NCBI GenBank assembly: GCA_963795935.1
Contig: CAWCJO010000005.1
Coordinates: forward strand, 62,001 to 126,000
Direction of reading: 5' to 3'
Length of the DNA stretch: 64,000 nt
From: JAICMB01 sp963795935
GTDB lineage: Bacteria > Acidobacteriota > Terriglobia > Bryobacterales > Bryobacteraceae
Made by a program: the position numbers and the translations under genes. Below the pieces are notes generated by a model. It was not told where the DNA came from. It saw only the letters and a program-made list of their open reading frames with translations, and made no database searches. Below, piece by piece: positions 8,123 to 17,300 of the stretch. Positions within the stretch are counted from its first letter, which is position 1; each line of letters starts with the position of its first letter.

Positions 8123-8142
8123 CACTCACCAACAGGTTAGTG
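8123..8142. promoter_or_regulatory. Cassette palindrome, copy 3 (operator-like)
   Basis: CACTCACCAACAGGTTAGTG keeps both arms of copies 1 and 2 but has a changed centre (AACA instead of AATC). It lies 126 bp before the start at 8269. Preserved arms with a free centre are what a dimeric binding site would show. Confidence 0.6.
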
Positions 8143-8268
8143 AATCACATCAAGAGGTTCTCCTTTTACCGCCGCTCGCCCGCAACCCGCTGATTGACAT
8201 ACCGCTTGCGACTGGTACCGCGATTGCCATTACTATCCGCGTAATTCAGAAGCCTTTAGGAGGGCAAC

Positions 8269-8685
8269 ATGAAAAACCAAATTCGCAACTTCGTAACGTC
8301 CCTTGGATTGACGGCAATGCTGGGGGCTTCTTTCCTGTTTTCCCAGAGCATGCCGGCCGAGACGGCCACGGTCCCGTTTGCCTTCCACATCCAGCAACAG
8401 GACTTCCCCGCCGGCTCGTACGCGCTTTATCGCATGGACAACGCCGGCGTGATCCTGATCAGAAACAGGGCCACGGGGAATAGCGCGATGTTCCACGCGC
8501 GCCAGCCGCTCGCCGCCAAACCCGGCGATCCGAAACTGATCTTCCATCGCTACGGCGACAATTATTTCCTCTCGCAGGTGTGGACGCCCACAGCCAGAAT
8601 CGATGTGGTCCCAGGCGCCAGGGAGAAGGAAATTGCTAACTCCGCCGCCCTCGTCGCGATGACCAGTGTAAAAGCGGACCGCTAA
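8269..8685 (+). CDS. Small secreted protein, cassette family copy 3
   Basis: The 138-residue third paralogue has the signal peptide MKNQIRNFVTSLGLTAMLGA, then ATVPFAFHIQ, LIRNRATGNSA and HRYGDNYFLSQVW. The ribosome binding site TTAGGAGGG and spacing are as in the other copies. It differs from copies 1 and 2 mainly in residues 50-90 and lacks one residue of the WTPNAAR motif (WTPTAR). The surrounding 5' region is more diverged than between copies 1 and 2, so this is probably the older duplicate. Function unknown; the gene is probably monocistronic. Confidence 0.84.
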   Translation: MKNQIRNFVTSLGLTAMLGASFLFSQSMPAETATVPFAFHIQQQDFPAGSYALYRMDNAGVILIRNRATGNSAMFHARQPLAAKPGDPKLIFHRYGDNYFLSQVWTPTARIDVVPGAREKEIANSAALVAMTSVKADR

Positions 8686-8707
8686 AGATGGCTGCCCCCT
8701 ACGCGCA

Positions 8708-8741
8708 GGGATGGGGCGTTCTCGAGAGAACGCCTATCCCC
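8708..8741 (+). terminator. Hairpin after cassette copy 3
   Basis: GGGATGGGGCGTTCTC and GAGAACGCCTATCCCC pair with a bulge around a two-base centre. It has the same place and core (GCGTTCT/AGAACGC) as the hairpins after copies 1 and 2. No T-run. Confidence 0.5.
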
Positions 8742-8904
8742 GCCCACCTCAACGTCCCCTCCCCGAAGCCGCCCGCCGCGCGCGAAATCGTCAACCCTCG
8801 CGCGCCACTCCATCCCGGCCCATCTACGGCATGTCCAAGCGCGGCATGAACTCCGGTTCGAACGCAGGCCTCCCGCCCACGCCTGAGGGCTAAGTTCTTC
8901 GGAA

Positions 8905-9200
8905 GTCAGGCCCGGAATGCTTTGCCCATCGCGAGCGGCTTGGAGAACACCCATAACCTGCAAGGGTTTGGTTTCGTGCCGACAGGCGATCAAGTTCAAA
9001 TAGACCAGAAACAATCGGAGACGTCTGTCGGCCAGTTCCTCGCGCCAGTGGCCCACGCCGGGAGTCTTCGCCGGCTTGACCGTGGTCTTGTCCAATGCGT
9101 CGATAACGTCGTCGGCAGCTTCGATATTACCGAAGGCGATTGTGTCCCGGATATCCTTGAGATCCTGCTTGACGCTGGGGATTCCGACGAAGCTGAACGC
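8905..9200 (-). pseudogene. ParE/RelE-type toxin remnant
   Basis: The minus strand reads VKQDLKDIRDTIAFGNIEAA, DDVIDALDKTTVKPAKTPGV and GHWREELADRRLRLFLVYLN, then IACRHETKPLQVMGVLQAAR. This is the ParE/RelE fold order (LxDIxxYIA...; PGMG..R.DL....RxFLVY; I.Y......I..VLHAARD). No start codon is seen before it, and the frame runs on far past the usual C-terminus without a stop. No antitoxin gene was recognised. It is a one-sided relic of a plasmid-stabilisation module. Confidence 0.6.
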
Positions 9201-9547
9201 ATGTTCCGGACGGAATCCGAACGAACACCATCGGAAGGGAAACCTGTGCGGAGCGAAGCGGAGGCGGAATGGTCGTGGCGAAGATGGGGGTGCGGGGCAA
9301 GGGGCAGCAGCCCCTTGCCCCGCCTCAGCACACAGAGACCCCGGAGCGCGAATAGCGCTTCGGCCCTAGCGCTAGCTTCCCGCTGCCCAAGTAACCCGAC
9401 CGGTGCACCGGACGTAAACACCACGCCGCCGGGCGCGCGATCAGTAAGTTAACGGCCTGAAACAGGAGGGCTTTTTCGGGGCGCCCACCTCGGCAAAATC
9501 TGTGAGATGATCGGGCGTATGGACGTCTCTTTCATTCGCGACTTCCT

Positions 9548-9829
9548 TTGGGAAACTCTCCGGACGCTCGTCTTAGTTTCGCCGATCTCGTCTGGAATGC
9601 GCTCCGCAAAGTGCAGCCGCGCCCGAGACCCGAATGGGCGAAGCGGATCAACCAGCCTGTCGCCTCGGTGATTTTGTTCGCCGCCGTAGCGATGTCGATT
9701 TATTGGCCGTGGCCATCGCCAGTCTTGCTGGGAATAATGGCGAGCCTTTTCCTGGCTATCCCGCTTGAACGTTTGGTCATCCTCGTTAATAAGGGGATTG
9801 TCCACCCGGCTCACACCTCAAAACCCTGA
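9548..9829 (+). CDS. Small membrane protein, unknown
   Basis: A 93-residue frame opens with TTG and encodes two probable transmembrane segments (VASVILFAAVAMSIYW and PVLLGIMASLFLAI), followed by a short basic and hydrophobic tail. An ATG at 9520 in another frame would give MDVSFIRDFLWETLRTLVLV, which looks like an N-terminus; one indel could join the two. No relatives are recognised and the start is uncertain. The following 290 bases up to the istB fragment hold nothing I can identify. Confidence 0.42.
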   Translation: MGNSPDARLSFADLVWNALRKVQPRPRPEWAKRINQPVASVILFAAVAMSIYWPWPSPVLLGIMASLFLAIPLERLVILVNKGIVHPAHTSKP

Positions 9830-10115
9830 GCCTGGCAAGAAGTCCTTATTTAACTCCCGCTCCTCTCGACTTCCCACGACGGTGTCATCATTGGGTTCTC
9901 CCAGGCCGGAAGCACGCGATTGCTTCGTCGCTCATACAATCGATCCACGCAAGCGATCCGCCAAATTTCCACGGTAACCTCCTTGCCGTAATTGGCCGCC
10001 GCACAGCCGCTTCCGCCATCAGTCGGCCAAGGTTTACCGATCTGCCTGCTGACGGTTGTTATCGGCACTCGGCAACACAATGCGCCCGGCACTCTCCGCG
10101 CACCCGGGGCAATAC

Positions 10116-10620
10116 CTATATGTTCGGCTTCCCGCGATTCTTGCGCATCGAATCGCCACGCATTTCGATGCGGTGGGCGTTGTGAACGAGCCGCTCGAGG
10201 ATTCCATCCGCGACCGTCGGATCACCGATCTGCTCGTGCCACCGGGTCACGGGCAGCTGCGACGTGAGGATCGGCGAGCGGACCTGATAACGGTCCTCGC
10301 AAATCTCCCGGAAGTCGCGACGCTCCGGCTCCGAGAGCGGCGCCATGGCCCAATCATCGATCACCGGTACATCAACCCCGTCCAGTCGTGCGAGCAGATT
10401 GCGAAAACTTCCGTCGGCGCGTGCCGCAGCCAGATCCAAACAGCGCTGCCGCCCGTGTGTAGAACGCCGAACATCCGTCTCGGCACGCCGTCTGCGCGAG
10501 AGCACGGGCGATGAAACTTTTCCCGACGCCGGTCGGTCCGGGAACGAAGAGATTCTCGTGGTTCTTTACCCATTGCGAATCCTTTGCCAGGCCGCGAATG
10601 ACGCTCTTCTCCAGCCCACA
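10116..10620 (-). pseudogene. istB: IS21-family istB, C-terminal half
   Basis: The minus strand reads GLEKSVIRGLAKDSQWVKNH and NLFVPGPTGVGKSFIARALA (Walker A GPTGVGKS). After a frame change come ARADGSFRNLLARLDGVDVP, VIDDWAMAPLSEPERRDF (Walker B), LTSQLPVTRWHEQIGDPTVA and NAHRIEMRGDSMRKNRGKP to a stop. This is the ATPase domain of the IstB helper of IS21 transposition. It begins exactly where the fragment at 10627-10868 ends, but on the other strand. No istA was recognised, so the element is dead. Confidence 0.82.
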
Positions 10621-10626
10621 TTGAAA

Positions 10627-10868
10627 TGCTGGAACAACCAACCATCGAAAACTCCTCAGCATGCGGCCGCAGGGTATGGCGGACGCGCTGAAGGCACAGG
10701 AACAGGACCCCGGGGTCCCGGAGTTGAGCTTCGTCGAGCGCCTGTCCTTATTAGTGGATCAGCAATGGAACTGGCGCGAGAAACCAGGCGCTGGCCCGAC
10801 GGTTGAAAAGCGCCAAACTCCGCCACAACGCCTGTATCGAGGACATCGATTACCGCCCGGCGCGTGCG
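10627..10868 (+). pseudogene. istB: IS21-family istB, N-terminal half, inverted
   Basis: The plus strand reads MLEQPTIEKLLSMRPQGMAD (one frame change near 10650), ALKAQEQD, LSFVERLSLLVDQQWNWREN (another frame change), and QALARRLKSAKLRHNACIED followed by IDYRPAR. This is the N-terminal DNA-binding part of IstB. In intact IstB the next residues are those that open the minus-strand fragment at 10620. The two halves therefore face each other head to head, as expected if about 245 bp carrying the 5' half had flipped in place. Confidence 0.75.
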
Positions 10869-11224
10869 CCTGAATCTGTTCGCGAATCCGGTAACGGTCT
10901 TCAATTCCTTCCGGTGGCCATCACCCAACTGAATACGGGCGCACCGTCCAACTCGGCCTGCGCCTGAATCTTTGAAATTCTTGCCTCCGGGCTTCCAATC
11001 CCGCAGCGAAGCCCTTGGCTGGAATGAACGCCTGTTGTTCCAGTCCGGGGAGCGCTGGGCAAGGGAACCCGTCCCTGACCAGTAGGCGTCGCTAGAGACT
11101 CTCATAAGCGCAGGCTGATGGCCAGCCGTGAATTGGATAAGGACAGAATGGTAAGCCGCCAGCAGTGGATCGAGCGTGCGGCTGCGCCGGATCCTGCGGC
11201 TTGCCGGTCGGCTGACTTTCTCGA
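10869..11224. other. Gene-free stretch after the istB fragment
   Basis: I see no recognisable gene. Short open frames exist on both strands but show no known motif. IS21 istA or a terminal inverted repeat would be expected here if the element were whole; neither was found. Confidence 0.4.
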
Positions 11225-12872
11225 TTACCCTGCTGTGGGCCGGCCACCCCGCGGGAAATGATGCTCGTGCCGATTGGCGCTCCAACGAGCCTCGCCGTAC
11301 TCGCCTACCAGGACGGTCCCCTGCATGCGATCATTATTCACCGTTCCGTCAAACGTAAAGTTGATCCTCGCCCCGTGCGGGGTGTAGGAGCTACGCATCA
11401 CGACGTGGGCGCCATCCAGCGTCCCTTTCAAATCCCGCACCGCGGCTTGCCCCTCGTGCGTGCCGGTCAGATCGTTGCCGTTTTGTTCCAGCATGAAGTT
11501 GTGGTCCGCATTGCCGGATATGAATTCCAGATGCACGCCCCACTCACCGCTCAGATTAGCGGCGGGCGCGGCGGGCTTCCTCCGCAACCCGGGCCTGGGC
11601 GCCTTCGAGAACGCTTCGTAAAGCCGCTCCGCCACGATCTTCTCCTCCCCCGGCATCATCGTGTAGGGCGTGACCGCCGCCCTGCTTTTCTCGTCAGGCG
11701 GAAAAGGAAGGAAACTGCCCTTGCCGCCGATCGCGATGCGCGGCTCACCGTCCCAGAGGATCTGCTCGAGCTCGTCTTCCGTAAGGTCTATGTGCCCGCG
11801 GTCCCACGTGATCCCGAGAGATGGCGTCCGATTATCCACCCCGCGCGCTGGTTGGATGTTCGTCGTGAGACCCTCGACCGGCTTAAGCCTCTCCGCGATA
11901 TGCTCCAGCCAGGAGGTCCACAGTTTCTCTTCCGCTGCGTGGTCGCGTTGCATCCACATCTCGACGGCGGCCAGCATCCCCATAATCTCTTCTTTTCCCA
12001 CTTTGAGTCCGCGGCAGACCGCATGGTGCGGAGCGCTGTTCACCCAAGCGGCCTGGACCAGGTCCTTGCGCCCGAGCAGCAACCCCGCCGATTGTGGACC
12101 GCGGATGCACTTGCCGCCGCTATAAGCGACGAGGTCCGCGCCGCGCTTCAAGTGTATATTCGGCACGGCGAGAATCTCGGCGGCGGCATCCGTCAAAACC
12201 GGGATGCCACGCCGATGCGCTGCCGCCGCGACCTTCTCGATCGCCGCGTCGTACTCCCGCGTAGCGCTCAGTAGCATTACCATTGCGGTCCGCGGCCCCA
12301 ATGCCGCCTCCAGCGCATCCATATCCGAAGGCTCGACGATGGTTACGCCCACGGCGCGTATCGCGTGGTCGTATACATTGCGCGAAGTTCGCGGAATGAC
12401 CACCTCGTACTTCATTCCAGGAGCCGATTTGTGGTACGAGAGCAAGCTCCATCTTGTCGGGATCTGCGCCCGCTACGCAAGCGCACGTCGCGACCATAAG
12501 CGCGCCCGCCGCGCCAGTGGTTACCATGCCCCATTCGGCGCCGGTCAACTCCGCCAGACGCTTGCCCACCGCCTCCATTAGCTCGTCTATCTGAACATAA
12601 TGGCGTGACGCCTCGTCCATCGCGGCTTTTACTTCGGGCAAGGTCAACGACCCGGTGATCACCGTTACCGTACCTCGCGCATTGATCAGTGTGCGCACGC
12701 CGATCGATCGATATATATCGGACCCGATATGAAGTTGCGAAGATGGCGTGGCCGCCGACGCCAGACCGCCGCGAAACAGGCCACCCGCGGCCAGCATCCC
12801 TCCGCCGTGTAACAATTCGCGCCGGCTGAGTCGGCCCAATTGACGCCGCCAGAATTCCTTCATGTTAGTCAT
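11225..12872 (-). CDS. Tat-exported SelA-like PLP enzyme with extra C-terminal domain (frameshift near 12450)
   Basis: The start is the ATG at 12872 after GAGAGGGA. The N-terminus has a Tat signal (LSRRELLHGGGMLAAGGLFR). The PLP fold follows: INARGTVTVITGS, TTGAAGALMVATCACVAGAD, then after a one-base shift YHKSAPGMKYEVVIPRTSRN, TDAAAEI and SGGKCIRGPQSAGLLLGRKD, where the lysine should bind PLP. This is the SelA/YhfS-like branch of fold type I, seen in D-glucosaminate-6-phosphate ammonia-lyase and EF0838-type enzymes, not true selenocysteine synthase. The last 100 residues (NLSGEWGVHLEFISGNADHN to WSANRHE) form a separate beta-rich domain of lipocalin-like pattern. It precedes the deacetylase-gene end by 42 bp on the same strand. 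Both halves of the shifted frame are intact, so the break may be a sequence error. Confidence 0.8.
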
Positions 12873-12914
12873 GCCATTCCCTCTCGCTCTCGACAACCGA
12901 TCCCTCGAGCCGCG

Positions 12915-14243
12915 CTACCTGGTTGATGTCTCCTTCCTATAGTCTACCGCCGCCATGCCGTTCACGTCCCAAACTACCCTGCCGTCGCGAAGGGTCATCT
13001 CACATTCCAATTTCTGCTTCCCATAAACACGGAAGTTATGAATGTCCACGAAGCCGAACTTCCCATTGAACAAATTGAAAACGGCCACATCCGCGCCGGC
13101 TCCCACATCTAAATTGCCCAATTCGGGATGCTTGATCTCCATCGCCGGAGCCACCGTCGACATCCTGATTACATCCTCCAGCGACAAACCTACGGCCATC
13201 ATTTTCGACATCACATTGCTCATGCTGATAACGGATCGATTCATGTCGTCGACATGCAAGTCGGTTGAGATGGAATCGGGTAGCCATCCCTGCTCGACCG
13301 CGGGGACTACGGCTCGGAACTCAAAATTTCCGATCCCATGACCGAGGTCAAACTTGACGCCGCGTTTCCGGGCTTCCGCCAAGTAAGGAAGTAGTTTGCC
13401 GTTCTTGTCGAACAGCGGCACGCTGGCATTGCGCTCCGCCTTGTACATGTGCGTCGAAATATCTCCAGGGCGAAGCTTCTTCAGAACTAAGTCCTGGTAG
13501 GGGCGCTGCTCCGGGAAAAAGCGCCCAAAATCAACCATCACGGGAATGTTTGCCAGCCTTCCTGCTTCAACTAGCCGGTCTATATTGGTCCAGTCCGGCT
13601 GCTGGTACTGCACGGTCTTGAATCCCACAATCACGTCGGGAAACAATCTGGCCATCCGCGAAGCCGCTTGCGGGTCCATATCGAACGTGTTCTGCGATAA
13701 CGCGTCGGGGAAAATACCCTTAAAATCAAAGCCCTTCATCTTCAAAATATCGAAAGTGCTCTCAGGAAATGCGCCCCCCGACAGTCCCATGCCGAGGATA
13801 TTCAACCAAGCGAATACGCGGGTCTTGGACAAGGCAATCACGCCATTCTTGAAGTCAATGAAATTTCTCCAGCCCGAGCTGCCCGCGTCACAGATCGTCG
13901 TCACGCCGGCCCGAAACGTATGACCATCGGGATAAACGCTGTATTCGCCCGACGCGTGGGCCCAATGGTTATTGCCCGCATAAAGGTGAGCGTGGATATC
14001 GACTAGCCCGGGAACGACATATAGACCGCTGACGGCAATGACCTTCTTTGCCTTGGCAGCTGGGATGTCGGATGCTACCTGGGCAATTTTGCCACCGGCG
14101 ATGGCGACGTCCATAATGCCGTTTCTTCCGTTCTTCGGATCGATCACATGCCCGCCCTTTAGCAGCAAGTCATAATCTGTTTGCGCCCACGCGGCCAATC
14201 CCAGGCAAAAGAACCCGACCGCATGCCGGATCATACATCTCAT
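12915..14243 (-). CDS. Exported amidohydrolase/deacetylase family metallohydrolase
   Basis: The 442-residue product opens with a signal peptide (MRCMIRHAVGFFCLGLAAWA). The amidohydrolase fold shows DLLLKGGHVIDPKNG, VPGLVDIHAHLY (metal-binding HAH), a central TVQYQQPDW stretch, LGHGIGNFEF, the aspartate of STDLHVDD and the closing GAGADVAVFNL. These place it with the dihydroorotase-like deacetylases of the EF0837 type, which are known beside SelA-like PLP enzymes. Its partner here is the gene at 11225-12872, downstream on the same strand. A joint role in breaking down an amino sugar or an amino-acid derivative after uptake by the receptor at 14304 is inference. Confidence 0.86.
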   Translation of the reverse strand: MRCMIRHAVGFFCLGLAAWAQTDYDLLLKGGHVIDPKNGRNGIMDVAIAGGKIAQVASDIPAAKAKKVIAVSGLYVVPGLVDIHAHLYAGNNHWAHASGEYSVYPDGHTFRAGVTTICDAGSSGWRNFIDFKNGVIALSKTRVFAWLNILGMGLSGGAFPESTFDILKMKGFDFKGIFPDALSQNTFDMDPQAASRMARLFPDVIVGFKTVQYQQPDWTNIDRLVEAGRLANIPVMVDFGRFFPEQRPYQDLVLKKLRPGDISTHMYKAERNASVPLFDKNGKLLPYLAEARKRGVKFDLGHGIGNFEFRAVVPAVEQGWLPDSISTDLHVDDMNRSVISMSNVMSKMMAVGLSLEDVIRMSTVAPAMEIKHPELGNLDVGAGADVAVFNLFNGKFGFVDIHNFRVYGKQKLECEMTLRDGRVVWDVNGMAAVDYRKETSTR

Positions 14244-14303
14244 GGGTAAAATCTTCCTTTTTCGCGAGTCAGTCCAACGGCGTCCTAAGTGCAGGGTTTA
14301 GCC

Positions 14304-17300
14304 TTACCAGAAAAACTTGATGGACAAGTTCATTAGAGGCGCCCCGCCAAATGCCCCCGGTGAAGTCTGCGGAACACTCGTAATCTTTCCGAACAGCTGC
14401 GGGTTTACGTAATCCACCGTTGTGCTTGGGTTGCTGAAAGCCCAGTTCTTAAATGGGTTGTTCATATCCAAACGCGCCTGGATAAGGTAACGCTCCCGGA
14501 AACGGATGGTTTTTTTCACCGAAATCGCCGAGGCCACGAATCCCGGCCCGGTCACGATATTCCGTCCGGCATCGCCGGGCGTGAACGCCGCCGGGTAAGA
14601 AAAACAGCTCATGCCCATCACCGCGTTAATGTAAGCTTGATCGTAGCGATCGGTCGACGACGCCATCAAGTCCTTCCAGTTCGAATATAGAGCCGGCTTA
14701 CATCCCGCGTTTACGTTGGGATAACGGTCTCCCGCATAGGTCGGAAAATAGTTATACGGGCTGTTAGCGAAAGTAAATGTCATTGGAAGTCCGCTCTGCA
14801 CGGTCTCGATCCAGGCGATCTCATATCCTCCAAAGATGGTATTCGAAACGCCTCCACGGTTCAGAAAGCGCTTTCCCATGCCCATTGGCAATTCATAGGT
14901 GGCGCTCGCCACCACGACATGGGTTCGGTCATACCCGGCGCGGCCCTTATCCAAACTGCGGTCCTGAACGGGCGCAACCCCATCGCCGGTGGTGTTGCTG
15001 TCCTGTTCGTCAATGGCCTTTGAAAACGTGTACGACCCGGTAAACGTGAGTCCGCGAGAATACCGCTTTTCTATTTTTACCGTGCCCGCGTGGTATGTGG
15101 AGTGCCCAAAGTTGGATAGCTCCGTTATGTTGCCAAACTGCGGATACGGCCGATAATTCTGTGGAGCGGCGAATGCAGCCGCTTGCAAAGCGGGATTGTT
15201 CGATCCGAAGTTCACGGGCATTGCGTTGATGTTCCAGTTCTCAATCAACGCTACGCCAGCCGAGCCGGTATAGGAAAGACTCAACAGGTAATTCGGGCTG
15301 ATCTCGTACTGAACGTTCGCATTCCAGTTTAATACATAGGGATTGCGCATGTTCGGATCCCACCAGGAGACGTTGCGCCCGCTATAGTTTGTGCCAACGA
15401 AAGTCGCGGTCCCATTGGGCCCCACGCTGAACTGCAACGGACCCGGCCCTTGGCTAAGTTGGTATAGCGGTAGCGGATTGCCCGGGGGTTGCTGCTGGAC
15501 AGCTTGAGCAACTTGGTCGTCAAACTGGCCGCGCGCTATCGGAAACTTAATATCAACCGTGTTGAAGGCGAAACCACCTCGGAAAACCCATTTAGTAAAG
15601 GGGTGCCACGCGAGCCCGAAGCGCGGCTGAAAATTATTACCGTCGTACTTCGATAAGTTTCCACTGGGATTAACAATGGCGCCCATCATCCCAGTGAGCG
15701 GATCGATAGTCGTCGGATCGAAATTGCTCTGTCCGTTCTTATACTTGACATGAAATGGACTTTCAATCGAATAACGCAGGCCGAGGTTCAGGGTAAGGCG
15801 CGGCGATATCTTCCAGTCGTCTTGAAAATATAGACTATCGATGCTGTCGCGGGGTAGCCAATTGGTCAGTTGTTCGTCGAAGGTCGCCTGCGATACCGCG
15901 CCGAACTCGAATCCGGCAAAGGGATTTCCGGTATTGGGTATCGGCTGGCCGTTGGGCTGCAGCCCCGCCGTGGTGTTATCGAAGAGAAAGTCCCCGCTCG
16001 GCACGTCCACAACGCTCGAATTCTCACGGAAATGCAAAATCTCATACCCCATTTTGAATGCATGAGTTCCGCGAATCATGCTGAAGTCGTCGCGAAACGA
16101 GAGCGTTTCGCCGATCTGCGTGCTTGGCCCCGTCACGTCCAACCCGTAGAGCGTCTCCGGTGAGAATTGGCCGTTGGAGGCTATCCCGAACTCCGGCATG
16201 AGAGCCGGGTTGATACCCGGAATGCCCAACTTCTGGCCCCAGTCTTGGCCGTACGATGGTACGATCTTGTCGTTCCGGTACCGCTCATAACCGACGCGAA
16301 CGTCATTCAACATGCTCGGACTGAGTATCCAGGTCATGCCCATTGAAAAATTTTGGACTGTTAAAGGTGTTTGGTTTCCGTTGGTCCCATCGAACACTCT
16401 CTGGTCGATATTGGTTTCCCAACCTGGACCCGCTTCGTGATTATAGAGATAGCTGCCAAAGATCTTTAACTTATCCGTAAATTGATGGTCGATACGGCCC
16501 TGGTAGTCCTCGTAGTAGGCTTGGCCAACCTGATTATAAATTAGGTTGCCCACTGGGCCTGTCGAAGCAAAGGAGCCGAAGCCGGGAGTCGGCGACACCC
16601 AGGGATCCATGGCGATAATCTTCGCCGCTACCGGATCGATCCGGCTTTTCGGAATGATGTTTCCCGGCACCGGAGCGCGAGTCCAGGTACCGTTGGAAAG
16701 CTGAGTCGTGCTTAGCGGGTCATAAATTTGCGCCCCCACGCCCCCCATCGAAAAATCGCCTGCCAGCATGGCGGCGGTCGGCGTTACGCCCGAGAACTGC
16801 TTCGTCTCCTTGTCGATGAGCTTTTGGTATGCGATAAACCAAAATGTCTTGTTCCGGCCGTTATAGAGCTTGGGGATTACGAGGGGGCCGCCTCCGTAAG
16901 CATCAGGCTGAAGGAAGAGGATCGGTAAGCCATTTGGATCGCCGGGCCTGGGATCGGACGTCCTATTCACGTCGAAGTAGTTTTTTTCCTGCATGCTTCG
17001 CGTTCGTCCGTATCCCGAAACCATGCCGTGAAACACGTTAGTTCCGGTTTTCGATACCGCGATGATGGCCCCGCCGGCGGAGTGTCCGTATTCGGCCGGA
17101 AGAGTGGTTGTCAATACATTCACCTCTTCCACCGCGCTCTGAATCGGCCTGAGAATCGTCGTGCCCGTCATCGGATCGTTACCGCTCGTCCCATCCTCGA
17201 AGACTCCAATGGAGGTGCTTCGCTGGCCGGCAATATGAATCTGGCTCAGCGTCTCGCCGGAATTGGGAGTCTGCATTGTCACGCCGGGCGCCAGATACGA

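Noticed and set aside
1514..8142. Cassette palindromes as integron attC sites
   Set aside because: The arms do not fit the RYYYAAC/GTTRRRY core sites, there is no long imperfect stem, and no integrase gene is present. An operator fits better.
10656..11285. Minus-strand frame of about 209 residues upstream of istB as istA
   Set aside because: No DDE motif or helix-turn-helix of IstA was seen, and part of it is antisense to the inverted istB half.
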